Below are positions 45,829 through 55,695 of a stretch of DNA of 64,000 nt, in pieces; positions within the stretch are counted from its first letter, which is position 1, and every line of letters starts with the position of its first letter. The position numbers were made by a program, and so were the translations under genes. Source of the DNA: Lacticigenium naphthae DSM 19658 (GTDB taxonomy: Bacteria > Bacillota > Bacilli > Lactobacillales > Carnobacteriaceae_A); NCBI RefSeq assembly GCF_000425865.1, contig NZ_AUEG01000002.1, forward strand, positions 1 to 64,000. The letters are read 5' to 3'. The notes beneath the pieces were generated by a model, which worked only from the letters and a program-made list of their open reading frames with translations, searched no databases and was not told the DNA's origin.

Positions 45829-46680
45829 CTATTTCAGTGTCCGAACTAGGTAGACTTCATCACAAAATCCTTTTAGCCCATTCACAACACGTTTTGCTCG
45901 TGAATGATGTTTGCATAACCCATAAATGGTTGGCCCCGTTCCACTCATCAACGCTGTATCAGCACCAAATTTCAACATTCTTTCCTTTATCTTTTCAATT
46001 TTAGGTTGTTGAAGAACCGATATCCCTTCTAGAGCATTGCCGGCACGTTTAACTAAATCAGTATAACTTTGTGCTTCAATGGCCTCTAAAATTGCTTGTG
46101 TATCAAAATGCGGCAGTTTTTCCACTTCTAAGTTTTCAAAAACTTTCCAACTGGATAGTCCTTTATGGGGTTTGACTAACACTACCCAACAAGGAGGAAT
46201 ATTTTCTATTAATTCGATTTTTTCACCCCGACCTGTAGCATAAGCCGTTTTTCCATACACACAAAAAGGGACATCTGAACCAATTTCTTCTCCCAGTTCT
46301 GCCAGCTGATCAAGTGAAAGATCCATCTCCCACAGACGATTTAGCCCTCTTAATGTAGCTGCAGCGTCACTACTTCCTCCACCTAGACCCGCAGCAATCG
46401 GGATATGTTTTTCAATATGGATAGATACGCCCTGTGTTATTTTAAACCGGTTTTTCACTAACAAAGCCGTTTGAAAAACTATATTTCGTTCATCGTGCGG
46501 CATAAAGCTGCTATCTGAAGTTAATTGTATCGTACCCTCTTCTTGTAGTGTAAAAGTAAGCCAATCTGCTAAGTCGATTGAAGTCATAATCATTTCCATC
46601 TCATGAAACCCATCCGAACGCTTACTCAATACGTCTAAAGACAAATTGATTTTCGCAGGTGCTTTTTCGATTATTTCCAT
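45829..46680 (-). CDS. ispE: 4-diphosphocytidyl-2-C-methyl-D-erythritol kinase
   Basis: GHMP kinase of the MEP isoprenoid pathway. N-terminal KAPAKINLSLDVLSKRSDGFHEM is the substrate region, PIAAGLGGGSSDAAATLRGL (about 93-112) is the ATP loop, and LMSGTGPTIYGL is near the C-terminus. 283 residues. ATG at 46680 is chosen since GGAAGGATCAAA precedes it and the family starts here. A 38-codon upstream extension is not conserved. It is the neighbour of veg, as in Bacillus. Confidence 0.95.
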   Translation of the reverse strand: MEIIEKAPAKINLSLDVLSKRSDGFHEMEMIMTSIDLADWLTFTLQEEGTIQLTSDSSFMPHDERNIVFQTALLVKNRFKITQGVSIHIEKHIPIAAGLGGGSSDAAATLRGLNRLWEMDLSLDQLAELGEEIGSDVPFCVYGKTAYATGRGEKIELIENIPPCWVVLVKPHKGLSSWKVFENLEVEKLPHFDTQAILEAIEAQSYTDLVKRAGNALEGISVLQQPKIEKIKERMLKFGADTALMSGTGPTIYGLCKHHSRAKRVVNGLKGFCDEVYLVRTLK

Positions 46681-46877
46681 TTTGATCCTTCCTTTTTTCT
46701 TCTTATCTTCACTATAGCGAGTCTTTGGGTGAAAGAAAAGAGATACCTTTGAAAAATAGATTGTTTTTTTATTTTGTATTCGCAGCTTGATCACTAACAG
46801 GGCGACCCCGATGTTGGGAATTTTGCCATTTTTTTAGGTTCAGCACCCCAATCACCCCAGCGAATTAAGCAAAAAAA

Positions 46878-46908
46878 AATAACGCAGAGGTCACGACCTC
46901 GCGTTATT
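46878..46908 (-). terminator. Terminator of veg
   Basis: AATAACGC plus GAGGTC pairs with GACCTC plus GCGTTATT around an AC loop with one bulge. On the minus strand a T-run of nine follows. Confidence 0.85.
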
Positions 46909-46925
46909 CTCTTCTAAATTTTTAG

Positions 46926-47159
46926 TTAAATGAATTCAATTTCAACGGAATGTGTCAATACGTCTGTGTAACTGTAAGAAACTCGTTCAAAAGAATTCTC
47001 ATCTTGATTAAGTTTCACAACGAACACTGCAGGATAAGTTTCGGTTAATATTCCTTTTCGTTCTGTTTTCTTTTTCCGACCGGTTTGCGCTGTTAACATT
47101 ATCTCTTTACCCAACATTGTATCGAGCTGATGTTTTATTGATTGTAATGTAATTGGCAT
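46926..47159 (-). CDS. veg: Veg family protein
   Basis: The 77-residue small protein matches Veg: [50 protein letters not shown]. Veg is highly expressed in Bacillus and promotes biofilm matrix production. Its molecular action is unclear. ATG at 47159 follows GAGGTGAAGACTAACG. It lies between rsmA and ispE as in Bacillus. Two extended -10 promoters lie just upstream, consistent with strong expression. Confidence 0.95.
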   Translation of the reverse strand: MPITLQSIKHQLDTMLGKEIMLTAQTGRKKKTERKGILTETYPAVFVVKLNQDENSFERVSYSYTDVLTHSVEIEFI

Positions 47160-47190
47160 CGTTAGTCTTCACCTCACAGATTATGAACTT

Positions 47191-47199
47191 AGTATACCA
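47191..47199 (-). promoter_or_regulatory. Extended -10 promoter of veg
   Basis: Minus strand TGGTATACT with TTTAAT 17 bases upstream, 32 bases before the veg start. Confidence 0.5.
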
Positions 47200-47218
47200 T
47201 ACATTTCAGAAAAATTAA

Positions 47219-47229
47219 AGTATAGCACA
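47219..47229 (-). promoter_or_regulatory. Second extended -10 for veg
   Basis: Minus strand TTGTGCTATACT, about 60 bases before veg, between the rsmA stop and the first element. Confidence 0.35.
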
Positions 47230-47243
47230 AAAAAAAGTGCACA

Positions 47244-48182
47244 TCAATATAAAATGACCGACCCGGTGAATAAATTTTCCTTATTTTTTTGATTTAGTGC
47301 GCTAATGTCCCGTTTAGCAAAGGCATTGGCCAATTTACCGAATTCTTCAATCGTCAAAGTTTCTCCACGGCGAGAAGGATCTATCTCTGCTTCCTCTAGA
47401 GCAAGGACCATCTTATCTTTCGTTTCTGTATCTTTACCATAGGCAGCTTGTAAATTGTTCCAGATCGTTTTTCTTCTTTGAACGAATGCATTTCTTACTA
47501 ACTGAAAGAATACAGGAGGTTCAGATAATAAAACGGGTGGGACATCTCTCTTTGTTAGATGGACAATTGCCGATTCCACATTGGGCATCGGATTAAAAAC
47601 CGTTTTGGGCACCGTAAAAGCGACCGCCGCCTCCATATAATACTGAACAGCAATGGATAATGACCCGTAGGCTTTTGTCCCCGGTTTAGCTGTGATCCGT
47701 TGAGCCACTTCTTTTTGCATCATAAAGACCATTTCATCAATAGGTAGGTCTGCGTACAGAAATTCAAATAAAATAGGCGTCGTGACATAATAAGGCAGAT
47801 TTGCGATGACCACTAACCGTTTTGCATCGGGCAATTCCCGTGCCACAGTTTCCTTGATGTCAGCTTTTAAGATATCATCATGGATCACAGTCACATTTTG
47901 ATAGGGGGATAACGTATCCTCCAAGACAGTCAGCAAACGTTCGTCGATTTCAAATGCCAGCACATGCTTGCCGTGAATCGCCAACTGTTCCGTTAAGGCA
48001 CCTATGCCTGGCCCGACTTCGATCACATTCGTCTGTTTGTCTACATTTCCGGTTCGAACGATTTTATTGAGAATATTCGTATCCACAATAAAATTTTGCC
48101 CCAAACTTTTTTTTGCACCCAAACTATACTTTTCTAAGATTTCTTTTGTACGGCTAGGTGTTGAAATAAATTTTTCTCCCAT
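47244..48182 (-). CDS. rsmA: 16S rRNA dimethyladenosine transferase
   Basis: KsgA: dimethylates A1518 and A1519 of 16S rRNA during 30S maturation. KKSLGQNFIVDTNILNKIV (about 24-42), SAM motif VIEVGPGIGALTEQL and catalytic motif VIANLPYYVTTPI are intact. 312 residues, with a C-terminal tail (LNQKNKENLFTGSVILY) slightly longer than usual. ATG at 48182 follows AAAGGAGAAATCT. It is 11 bases after rnmV, so co-transcribed. Confidence 0.97.
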   Translation of the reverse strand: MGEKFISTPSRTKEILEKYSLGAKKSLGQNFIVDTNILNKIVRTGNVDKQTNVIEVGPGIGALTEQLAIHGKHVLAFEIDERLLTVLEDTLSPYQNVTVIHDDILKADIKETVARELPDAKRLVVIANLPYYVTTPILFEFLYADLPIDEMVFMMQKEVAQRITAKPGTKAYGSLSIAVQYYMEAAVAFTVPKTVFNPMPNVESAIVHLTKRDVPPVLLSEPPVFFQLVRNAFVQRRKTIWNNLQAAYGKDTETKDKMVLALEEAEIDPSRRGETLTIEEFGKLANAFAKRDISALNQKNKENLFTGSVILY

Positions 48183-48193
48183 AGATTTCTCCT

Positions 48194-48775
48194 TTATTCT
48201 CTTTCCTTATCCGCTTCGTCCCTAGCGTCAATTGCATGCAACGCCTCACAGACGTCTACTTCTTTAAATCCAAACATATTTAGCCGCTTCTCTAACTGTT
48301 TCCCATTTACATAGCCGATTCGCAAAAAATCTCCCAATCGTATCCGTCTCTCTTTGGAGTTTGGTTGCCCTGTTAACCCTTTTCTCAGGAGAAAACCTTT
48401 CGTAATACGATCAGCTGTTTCTCCCGCTATTTCTTCTTGATAAACACCCTCTAGTGCCTTTTCAATAGCCTTTTTAGAAGCATGTTCGATACCTAAACTT
48501 CCTTTATGCTTCGGACGAGCTTCCGCTTGGGATAAAAATGCATGTTTGACACCCGGGACCGCCTGAGAAATAATTTTGCGGATTTTCTCGCCGGGAAAAT
48601 CAGGATCCGTGAAGACGATGACACCCCTTTGCCCTTGCGCTTTTTCAATTAAATGGAGTATGCCATTGTCTATAGCTGATCCCCGTGTTTCAATCGTGTC
48701 TGCTTCAAAAAATTGCTTTATTTTTTTTGTATCATCGCGTCCTTCAACGACGATTATTTCTTTTATCTTTTTCAA
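48194..48775 (-). CDS. rnmV: Ribonuclease M5
   Basis: Toprim-domain endonuclease that matures 5S rRNA with ribosomal protein L18. IIVVEGRDDTKKIKQFF (about 7-23) and GVIVFTDPDFPGEKIRK carry the Toprim acidic residues. 193 residues, normal. The start is a TTG at 48775 after AAGAGGTATCCAG; no ATG fits. It lies 15 bases after tatD, forming tatD-rnmV-rsmA. Confidence 0.95.
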   Translation of the reverse strand: MKKIKEIIVVEGRDDTKKIKQFFEADTIETRGSAIDNGILHLIEKAQGQRGVIVFTDPDFPGEKIRKIISQAVPGVKHAFLSQAEARPKHKGSLGIEHASKKAIEKALEGVYQEEIAGETADRITKGFLLRKGLTGQPNSKERRIRLGDFLRIGYVNGKQLEKRLNMFGFKEVDVCEALHAIDARDEADKERE

Positions 48776-48790
48776 CTGGATACCTCTTTT

Positions 48791-49561
48791 TTATTTTGCT
48801 TTCGTGAATAGTTTCAAAGCATTTTCCGTCGTTTGCTTTCCTATTTCTTCTAAAGAAACTTCGCGTAAACGAGCAATTTCTTCAGCCACATAACGAACAT
48901 ATGCCGGTTCATTTCTTCTTCCACGATAAGGTGCCGGGGTCAAGTAAGGAGCATCGGTTTCAATCAGTAATTTGTCTTTTGGGACTGCCTTGGCTACTTC
49001 CTTGACTTCGGGTGCATTTTTAAACGTAACAATGCCATTCAGCGAAATGTGCATACCTAAGTCTAAAAAAGCTTCCATCCAGTATGTGTCTACATTAAAA
49101 CTATGCATGATACCGCCCATATCTTCTACATGTTCCTCTTTTAAGATACGATAGGTATCTTCCGTAGCTTCACGCATGTGAATGCTGACAGGAAGTTTTA
49201 GCTCCTTTGCTACACGCATTTGTCTTCTGAATACATCGTGTTGTACCGATTTGGGGGCTGAATCCCAATAATAATCAAGACCCATTTCACCCATTGCGAC
49301 GACTTTTGGTAATTGCAGTTGGGTGACCAGCTGTTCTTCTATTTTATCTGTATACGTTGCGGCCTCAGTAGGATGCCATCCAATAATACTATAAATAGAA
49401 TCATACGTATTGCTCAATTCTAAACTCTTTTCAATTGTTTCCGTATCAAACCCTACTACTGCCATCCGACTGACTTGCAACTCTTTGGCATGTTCAATAA
49501 GCGTTGCCGCTTCTGGAAACAACTGCGGAACATTGAGGTGAGTATGTGTGTCAAATAACAT
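48791..49561 (-). CDS. tatD: TatD family metal-dependent DNase
   Basis: YabD-type hydrolase with a TIM barrel and divalent metal site: DTHTHLN at 4-10, Glu in GEMGLDYYWD (about 92-101), His in SIHMREA and IMHSFN, and Asp in IETDAPYLTPAPYRGRRNEP (about 200-219). It probably acts as a 3'-5' DNA/RNA exonuclease. 256 residues. ATG at 49561 follows AAAGGAATGAGCGA. It lies between metG and rnmV as in Bacillus. Confidence 0.93.
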   Translation of the reverse strand: MLFDTHTHLNVPQLFPEAATLIEHAKELQVSRMAVVGFDTETIEKSLELSNTYDSIYSIIGWHPTEAATYTDKIEEQLVTQLQLPKVVAMGEMGLDYYWDSAPKSVQHDVFRRQMRVAKELKLPVSIHMREATEDTYRILKEEHVEDMGGIMHSFNVDTYWMEAFLDLGMHISLNGIVTFKNAPEVKEVAKAVPKDKLLIETDAPYLTPAPYRGRRNEPAYVRYVAEEIARLREVSLEEIGKQTTENALKLFTKAK

Positions 49562-49678
49562 TCGCTCATTCCTTTCGTGATAAACAGAAAGAGCCAGGAT
49601 AGTCCTAGCTCCGTCTGTTTATTGGATTCTACTGCTCAGTAACAGGAGAAGCTTGTTCCAAATAATCCCTGTAGTTTT

Positions 49679-51712
<2,034 letters not shown>

Positions 51713-51738
51713 TTATCCATTTTATGTCATACCTACCC

Positions 51739-51747
51739 ATTATAGCA
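51739..51747 (-). promoter_or_regulatory. Extended -10 promoter of metG
   Basis: Minus strand TGTGCTATAAT, directly after the HAD-gene terminator and about 60 bases before the metG start. Confidence 0.5.
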
Positions 51748-51748
51748 C

Positions 51749-51784
51749 AAAACCAAGAAGGGAAAAACGGCCCTTCTTGGTTTT
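51749..51784 (-). terminator. Terminator of the HAD phosphatase gene
   Basis: Perfect 14-base stem AAAACCAAGAAGGG and complement with an eight-base loop, one base after the HAD stop. Confidence 0.85.
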
Positions 51785-51785
51785 G

Positions 51786-52610
51786 TCATAGAATTTTCAA
51801 TTCTTTTAGCGCTTTATAAATCCCATCATTGTTGGCTGTATCGGCAGTTAAATATGCTGCATTTTTAGCTGCTTCATGCCCATTCCCCATAGCAACACCT
51901 CTACCTACAAATTTCAGCATTTCTACATCATTCAGTCCATCACCAAAAGCTACTGTTTCATCTGAAGTGACCGAATACACAGTCAATATTTTTTCGATTG
52001 CTGCTGCTTTTGACATACCTTCCGAGATCACATCCATGCCAAACCGATTTGCACGTGTAAAATGAAGATCAGGGAATTTGGAGCGATAATGAGCATCTTT
52101 TTCTTCCTGAGCCTGAATAATAACTTGATAAATGGTTTTATCTCTGTAAATCTCTTCTTTTACCGCTCTATGGCGAACTTTACGTGCAATTTGAAAAATG
52201 ATTGTCCCGGGAATGAATTCACCTATTCCTCTCAAGACTTTTAACAATGAGCCACGGCGCATAATTTGAGCAATAGAGTTTCCAAGAATTTCATCTTCTG
52301 TACATAAAACTACTCCATCTTTTTCTATAGCTGCGAATTGGACAAGTTTATCTACCGTTTCATATTCTAGAGGATTTTTGTAAAAGACTTTCCCCTCTAA
52401 CATAATATACTGGCCATTCATTGCCACAAAGCTATCGATTTCCAATTCTTTTCTGATTTCCTCTAACAACACGGGTGCTCTTCCCGTCGCAATGATAGGA
52501 ACGATCCCTTTTTCTTTCAATTGTCGTATAGCCTTTTTCGTTGAAGAAGGAATTTTATTTTGCTGTGTGACCAATGTTCCATCAATATCAAAGAAAATTA
52601 ATTTTACCAT
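51786..52610 (-). CDS. Cof-type HAD-IIB sugar-phosphate phosphatase
   Basis: HAD superfamily phosphatase: motif I FFDIDGTLV (residues 6-14) with the nucleophile Asp, motif II IIATGRAP, motif IV VAFGDGLNDVEML near 220. The cap is of the Cof type, often acting on sugar phosphates or flavin nucleotides. 274 residues. ATG at 52610 has GAGGCTG 10 to 13 bases upstream, slightly far. The next gene upstream is the GH31 enzyme on the same strand, so both could be in one transcript. Confidence 0.9.
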   Translation of the reverse strand: MVKLIFFDIDGTLVTQQNKIPSSTKKAIRQLKEKGIVPIIATGRAPVLLEEIRKELEIDSFVAMNGQYIMLEGKVFYKNPLEYETVDKLVQFAAIEKDGVVLCTEDEILGNSIAQIMRRGSLLKVLRGIGEFIPGTIIFQIARKVRHRAVKEEIYRDKTIYQVIIQAQEEKDAHYRSKFPDLHFTRANRFGMDVISEGMSKAAAIEKILTVYSVTSDETVAFGDGLNDVEMLKFVGRGVAMGNGHEAAKNAAYLTADTANNDGIYKALKELKIL

Positions 52611-52751
52611 GTTTACTAGACAGCCTCTTTTCCATTTCGATAAGAAAAAAACTCAAAATTTCCTTCTCTCTTTTTTCTTCTTTAAAACAGACGAGTTTTC
52701 ACTCCGCATTGATTCACTCTCCTCGTCCAATTCCGTTCCTCTTGCCTTTTT

Positions 52752-55163
52752 TCATTCGTATATATCATCTGGATTTGCCCAAATGATTTCTGTGATGGCT
52801 TCTAAAATAACTGGATGTAAATCAAGAGCGATCAGTGCAGAAATTGCCCGAGAACTTGTCGTTGCTTTCCTGATGGCCGAATATATTTTTTCTTTTAGTG
52901 CGATCGATAGCTGGGCTTGATCAAGAAACTCATACAAATCTCTACGGTAATCATTTCTACACATCCGCGTTTTATTTAACTGGATCGTATAGTCTGTTTC
53001 TACTGGCATCTCCGGTATTTCTAAAGTATACACTCCTTCGTGGCGAGTGATCGTCACAGGAACTTCTTCTTCTTCCACCCAGACAATAGGATCTTCACTT
53101 ATTTTAAACCCGACCAGCGAAAGTTTGAACTTCCGTTTTACTGGTAGAGAAGAGAGATCCCCTTCAGGGGCAGAAATATGGATCGTGGCGAATTCCTCTT
53201 CTCCATGCCACTTCATGCTTATTCGTGTGATTGCTTTTTCTGGATCTTGTCCGCCCCCATCATCTTCTATCAAAGAGAAGCTTCCATTTGATCCGGCAAA
53301 AATCCGAATATCCATCTTTTTAGGATTAGTCAATGCATTCTCATATGAATGGTTCATGGGCACGATCGCTCCAGTTTTAGCCAGCACAGGAATCGTATCT
53401 AACGGACGGAACATATCTAGTTTACGGTCACCCTCATAAACTCTTCCGTTGAAGAAATCTAACCACAGTCCTTCCGGTAGCCACATTTTTACGTGAGCCA
53501 TTTTTGCTTGTTTATTTATCGGTTTCGTGATCGGTGCCACAATCAGCTGTGTCCCAAAATAATATTGATTTTCTACCTGATAGGCTTCATCCGTCCAAGG
53601 GTGATGATAATACATTGGGCGCATCAAAGGTAAATTATCCGTATGGTTTAATACATTCATTGTATATAAATAAGGAACCAATTGATGCCGTAAGCGTAAG
53701 AATTCCCGCACAATAGTTTGTGCATTTGGTCCATATCGCCAAGGTTCTTTCCCACTAAAATCTCCATTTTGGCTATGCAGACGATTGATGGGAGAAAAAA
53801 CTCCAAATTGGACCCATCTGACATACAATTCATCATCTTTCGTACCAGACATGTGTCCACCAATGTCATGACTCCACCAACCATAGCCAACATTAGATGC
53901 AGTGGCTGTAAAGTACGGTTGGAATGCTAATGTATCCCAAGAGGAGACAGTGTCCCCGGAAAAACCGATAGGATAGCGATGCGATCCTAGTCCTGCATAA
54001 CGTGAGAATATCAATCCGCGCTGTCCATTGCGCGTTAAATCCAAATAATGGTAATGATTTAACATCCAAAGCGGATCCAATCCTTCTACTTTCGTTATCG
54101 ATCCTTGTTGCCAATCGATCCACCAGAAGTCTACACCTATTTTTTCATGTGGATGATGAAGAAAGCGAAAGTAAGCATCCATGAAATCAGGGTCAGCAAT
54201 ATCGAATTGAATAGGATCTTCATTTGCACTATCGACACCTAGTTCTTCAGCCATTTCTTCATAAGCTGCTTCATACGGTTGCACACCATTTGCAGGATGT
54301 AAGTTTAGCGTTGTCCGTAGTCCCTTCTTTTTCAACCACGACAAAAACTCTTCTGGTTCTGGAAATAAATCAGTATTCCATGTATATCCAGTCCATCCAC
54401 TTCCGTATTCAGGTGGAACATCTGTCACATGCCAGTCCATATCTAGAACCGCCACTGAAAACGGATAGCCATTTTTCTCAAATTGATAGATCAACTTTTT
54501 ATATTCTTCTTGAGAATACGGATAGTAGCGGCTCCACCAGTTTCCGAGAGTGTAGCGCGGAAGAAGTGGCGGGGATCCTGTTAGTTGGTAGTAATCCCGA
54601 AGTACACTGAAGTAATCACGTCCATGTCCAAAGAAATACATATCAACAATATCTTTTTTGCGTTCGTCTACCCAACCATTGCCGTTCAAAATCATTGAAC
54701 GACTATCGTCAAAAATGGCATAGCCGTTTTTATTCATTAATCCTTCCTCTAATTCGATCTCCCCATCCGAAAAATCGAGTGTGCGGGCAGTCCCTTTCAA
54801 TGTTTCAACGTCTTCTCCATAATACCAAGTCGAATGATACAAACTATAATTCCCTAATGCTTCAGCACGAAAATTATGCTTGGTAAACCCGCCTTTTTCT
54901 TTTTGGAAAATGATGTGCACGAAAGATGTAATGATTTCAATATATTCTTCCGATTCTTTTAATTCGAATTCAGGTACAGGAAAGTTTCTGTTTAGGACCG
55001 TCTGTGTTGCACGATCCTCAAATGATCGTGCTGGATCGTATTCTAAACGAATCAGCCGGTTCGTTAAAACCGTAAAACGATAGTTTTCCCATATAACCAT
55101 CGCCTCTCGGGAAGCTTCAGGAGACGCATCGAGTCTTTTTGCTTTATCAATCGGTTTATCCAT
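52752..55163 (-). CDS. Glycoside hydrolase family 31 (alpha-glucosidase or alpha-xylosidase)
   Basis: Cytosolic GH31 enzyme of 803 residues. An N-terminal beta domain and the barrel are visible, with LPRYTLGNWWSRYYPYS and VLDMDWH. The nucleophile Asp is in VDFWWIDWQQG, the acid Asp in GFSGDTVSSW. C-terminal beta domains follow. After these is an extra helical segment (about 735-803, CRNDYRRDLYEFLDQAQ and on) not usual in the family. No signal peptide, so the substrate is probably an imported glucoside. ATG at 55163 follows AAAGGATGATCCAG; an ATG three codons earlier abuts the site. Confidence 0.9.
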   Translation of the reverse strand: MDKPIDKAKRLDASPEASREAMVIWENYRFTVLTNRLIRLEYDPARSFEDRATQTVLNRNFPVPEFELKESEEYIEIITSFVHIIFQKEKGGFTKHNFRAEALGNYSLYHSTWYYGEDVETLKGTARTLDFSDGEIELEEGLMNKNGYAIFDDSRSMILNGNGWVDERKKDIVDMYFFGHGRDYFSVLRDYYQLTGSPPLLPRYTLGNWWSRYYPYSQEEYKKLIYQFEKNGYPFSVAVLDMDWHVTDVPPEYGSGWTGYTWNTDLFPEPEEFLSWLKKKGLRTTLNLHPANGVQPYEAAYEEMAEELGVDSANEDPIQFDIADPDFMDAYFRFLHHPHEKIGVDFWWIDWQQGSITKVEGLDPLWMLNHYHYLDLTRNGQRGLIFSRYAGLGSHRYPIGFSGDTVSSWDTLAFQPYFTATASNVGYGWWSHDIGGHMSGTKDDELYVRWVQFGVFSPINRLHSQNGDFSGKEPWRYGPNAQTIVREFLRLRHQLVPYLYTMNVLNHTDNLPLMRPMYYHHPWTDEAYQVENQYYFGTQLIVAPITKPINKQAKMAHVKMWLPEGLWLDFFNGRVYEGDRKLDMFRPLDTIPVLAKTGAIVPMNHSYENALTNPKKMDIRIFAGSNGSFSLIEDDGGGQDPEKAITRISMKWHGEEEFATIHISAPEGDLSSLPVKRKFKLSLVGFKISEDPIVWVEEEEVPVTITRHEGVYTLEIPEMPVETDYTIQLNKTRMCRNDYRRDLYEFLDQAQLSIALKEKIYSAIRKATTSSRAISALIALDLHPVILEAITEIIWANPDDIYE

Positions 55164-55296
55164 CTGGATCATCCTTTCTAATAAAAGCTTGCTAACTTTA
55201 TAGTATCATATTCTTCCGTATTTTTTGATTAGAAACCCTGAGAAGTGCATATCATCTAAAAAAATCGGCCCTTCTTTCTTTTCACTTGCAGGAGAC

Positions 55297-55335
55297 AAAA
55301 AAGCCAAACGAATTGAGCATTCGCTTGGCTTTTTT
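55297..55335 (-). terminator. Terminator of the Tad-locus transcript (after the DUF192 gene)
   Basis: AAAAAAGCCAA plus CGAAT pairs with ATTCG plus TTGGCTTTTTT with one mismatch. It ends the leftward run of Tad, VWA and DUF192 genes. Confidence 0.85.
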
Positions 55336-55695
55336 TTACTTCTCTACTACTTTATCGCCGATTTCAACAAAAGGAGCCAATTCAAATGCATTGGCTTCGA
55401 TCACATAAGCTGCTTCACGATAAATTTTACTGATACGTCGCGGTCTGACATTTTCCATAACTGCCAGGACCTCATCTGCACCATTAAAAAAAACAATGTC
55501 AATGGGGAAGTGCATAAAAAATGTGTGCACACTCGTGCTCGGAACAATTTTCAATCCTGTTTTTTTACTGAGCGTTTTTTTTCCCAATAAACCCTTTAAT
55601 CGCCCAAAGAACGTTTGAGCTACAAGAAGCTGTTCGATCAATACTGTCTCAGTAGTTTGATTGATCAGCTTTGTGGTACCGTAATCAGCGCTCAC
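55336..55695 (-). CDS. DUF192 family protein
   Basis: The 119-residue protein has the DUF192 core: FFGRLKGLLGKKTL, LKIVPSTSVHTFFMHFPIDIVFFN and VLAVMENVRPRRISKIYREAAYVIEANAFEL. The family is often secreted or near pilus genes; its biochemical role is not established. Here no signal peptide is visible. The start is a GTG at 55695 that overlaps the end of the VWA gene by 11 bases, implying coupled translation. It is the last gene of the locus. Confidence 0.85.
   Translation of the reverse strand: MSADYGTTKLINQTTETVLIEQLLVAQTFFGRLKGLLGKKTLSKKTGLKIVPSTSVHTFFMHFPIDIVFFNGADEVLAVMENVRPRRISKIYREAAYVIEANAFELAPFVEIGDKVVEK

Noticed and set aside
46795-46877. Small frame MAKFPTSGSPC between ispE and veg
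   Set aside because: Eleven codons with a poorly spaced ribosome site and no conservation evidence; treated as intergenic sequence.
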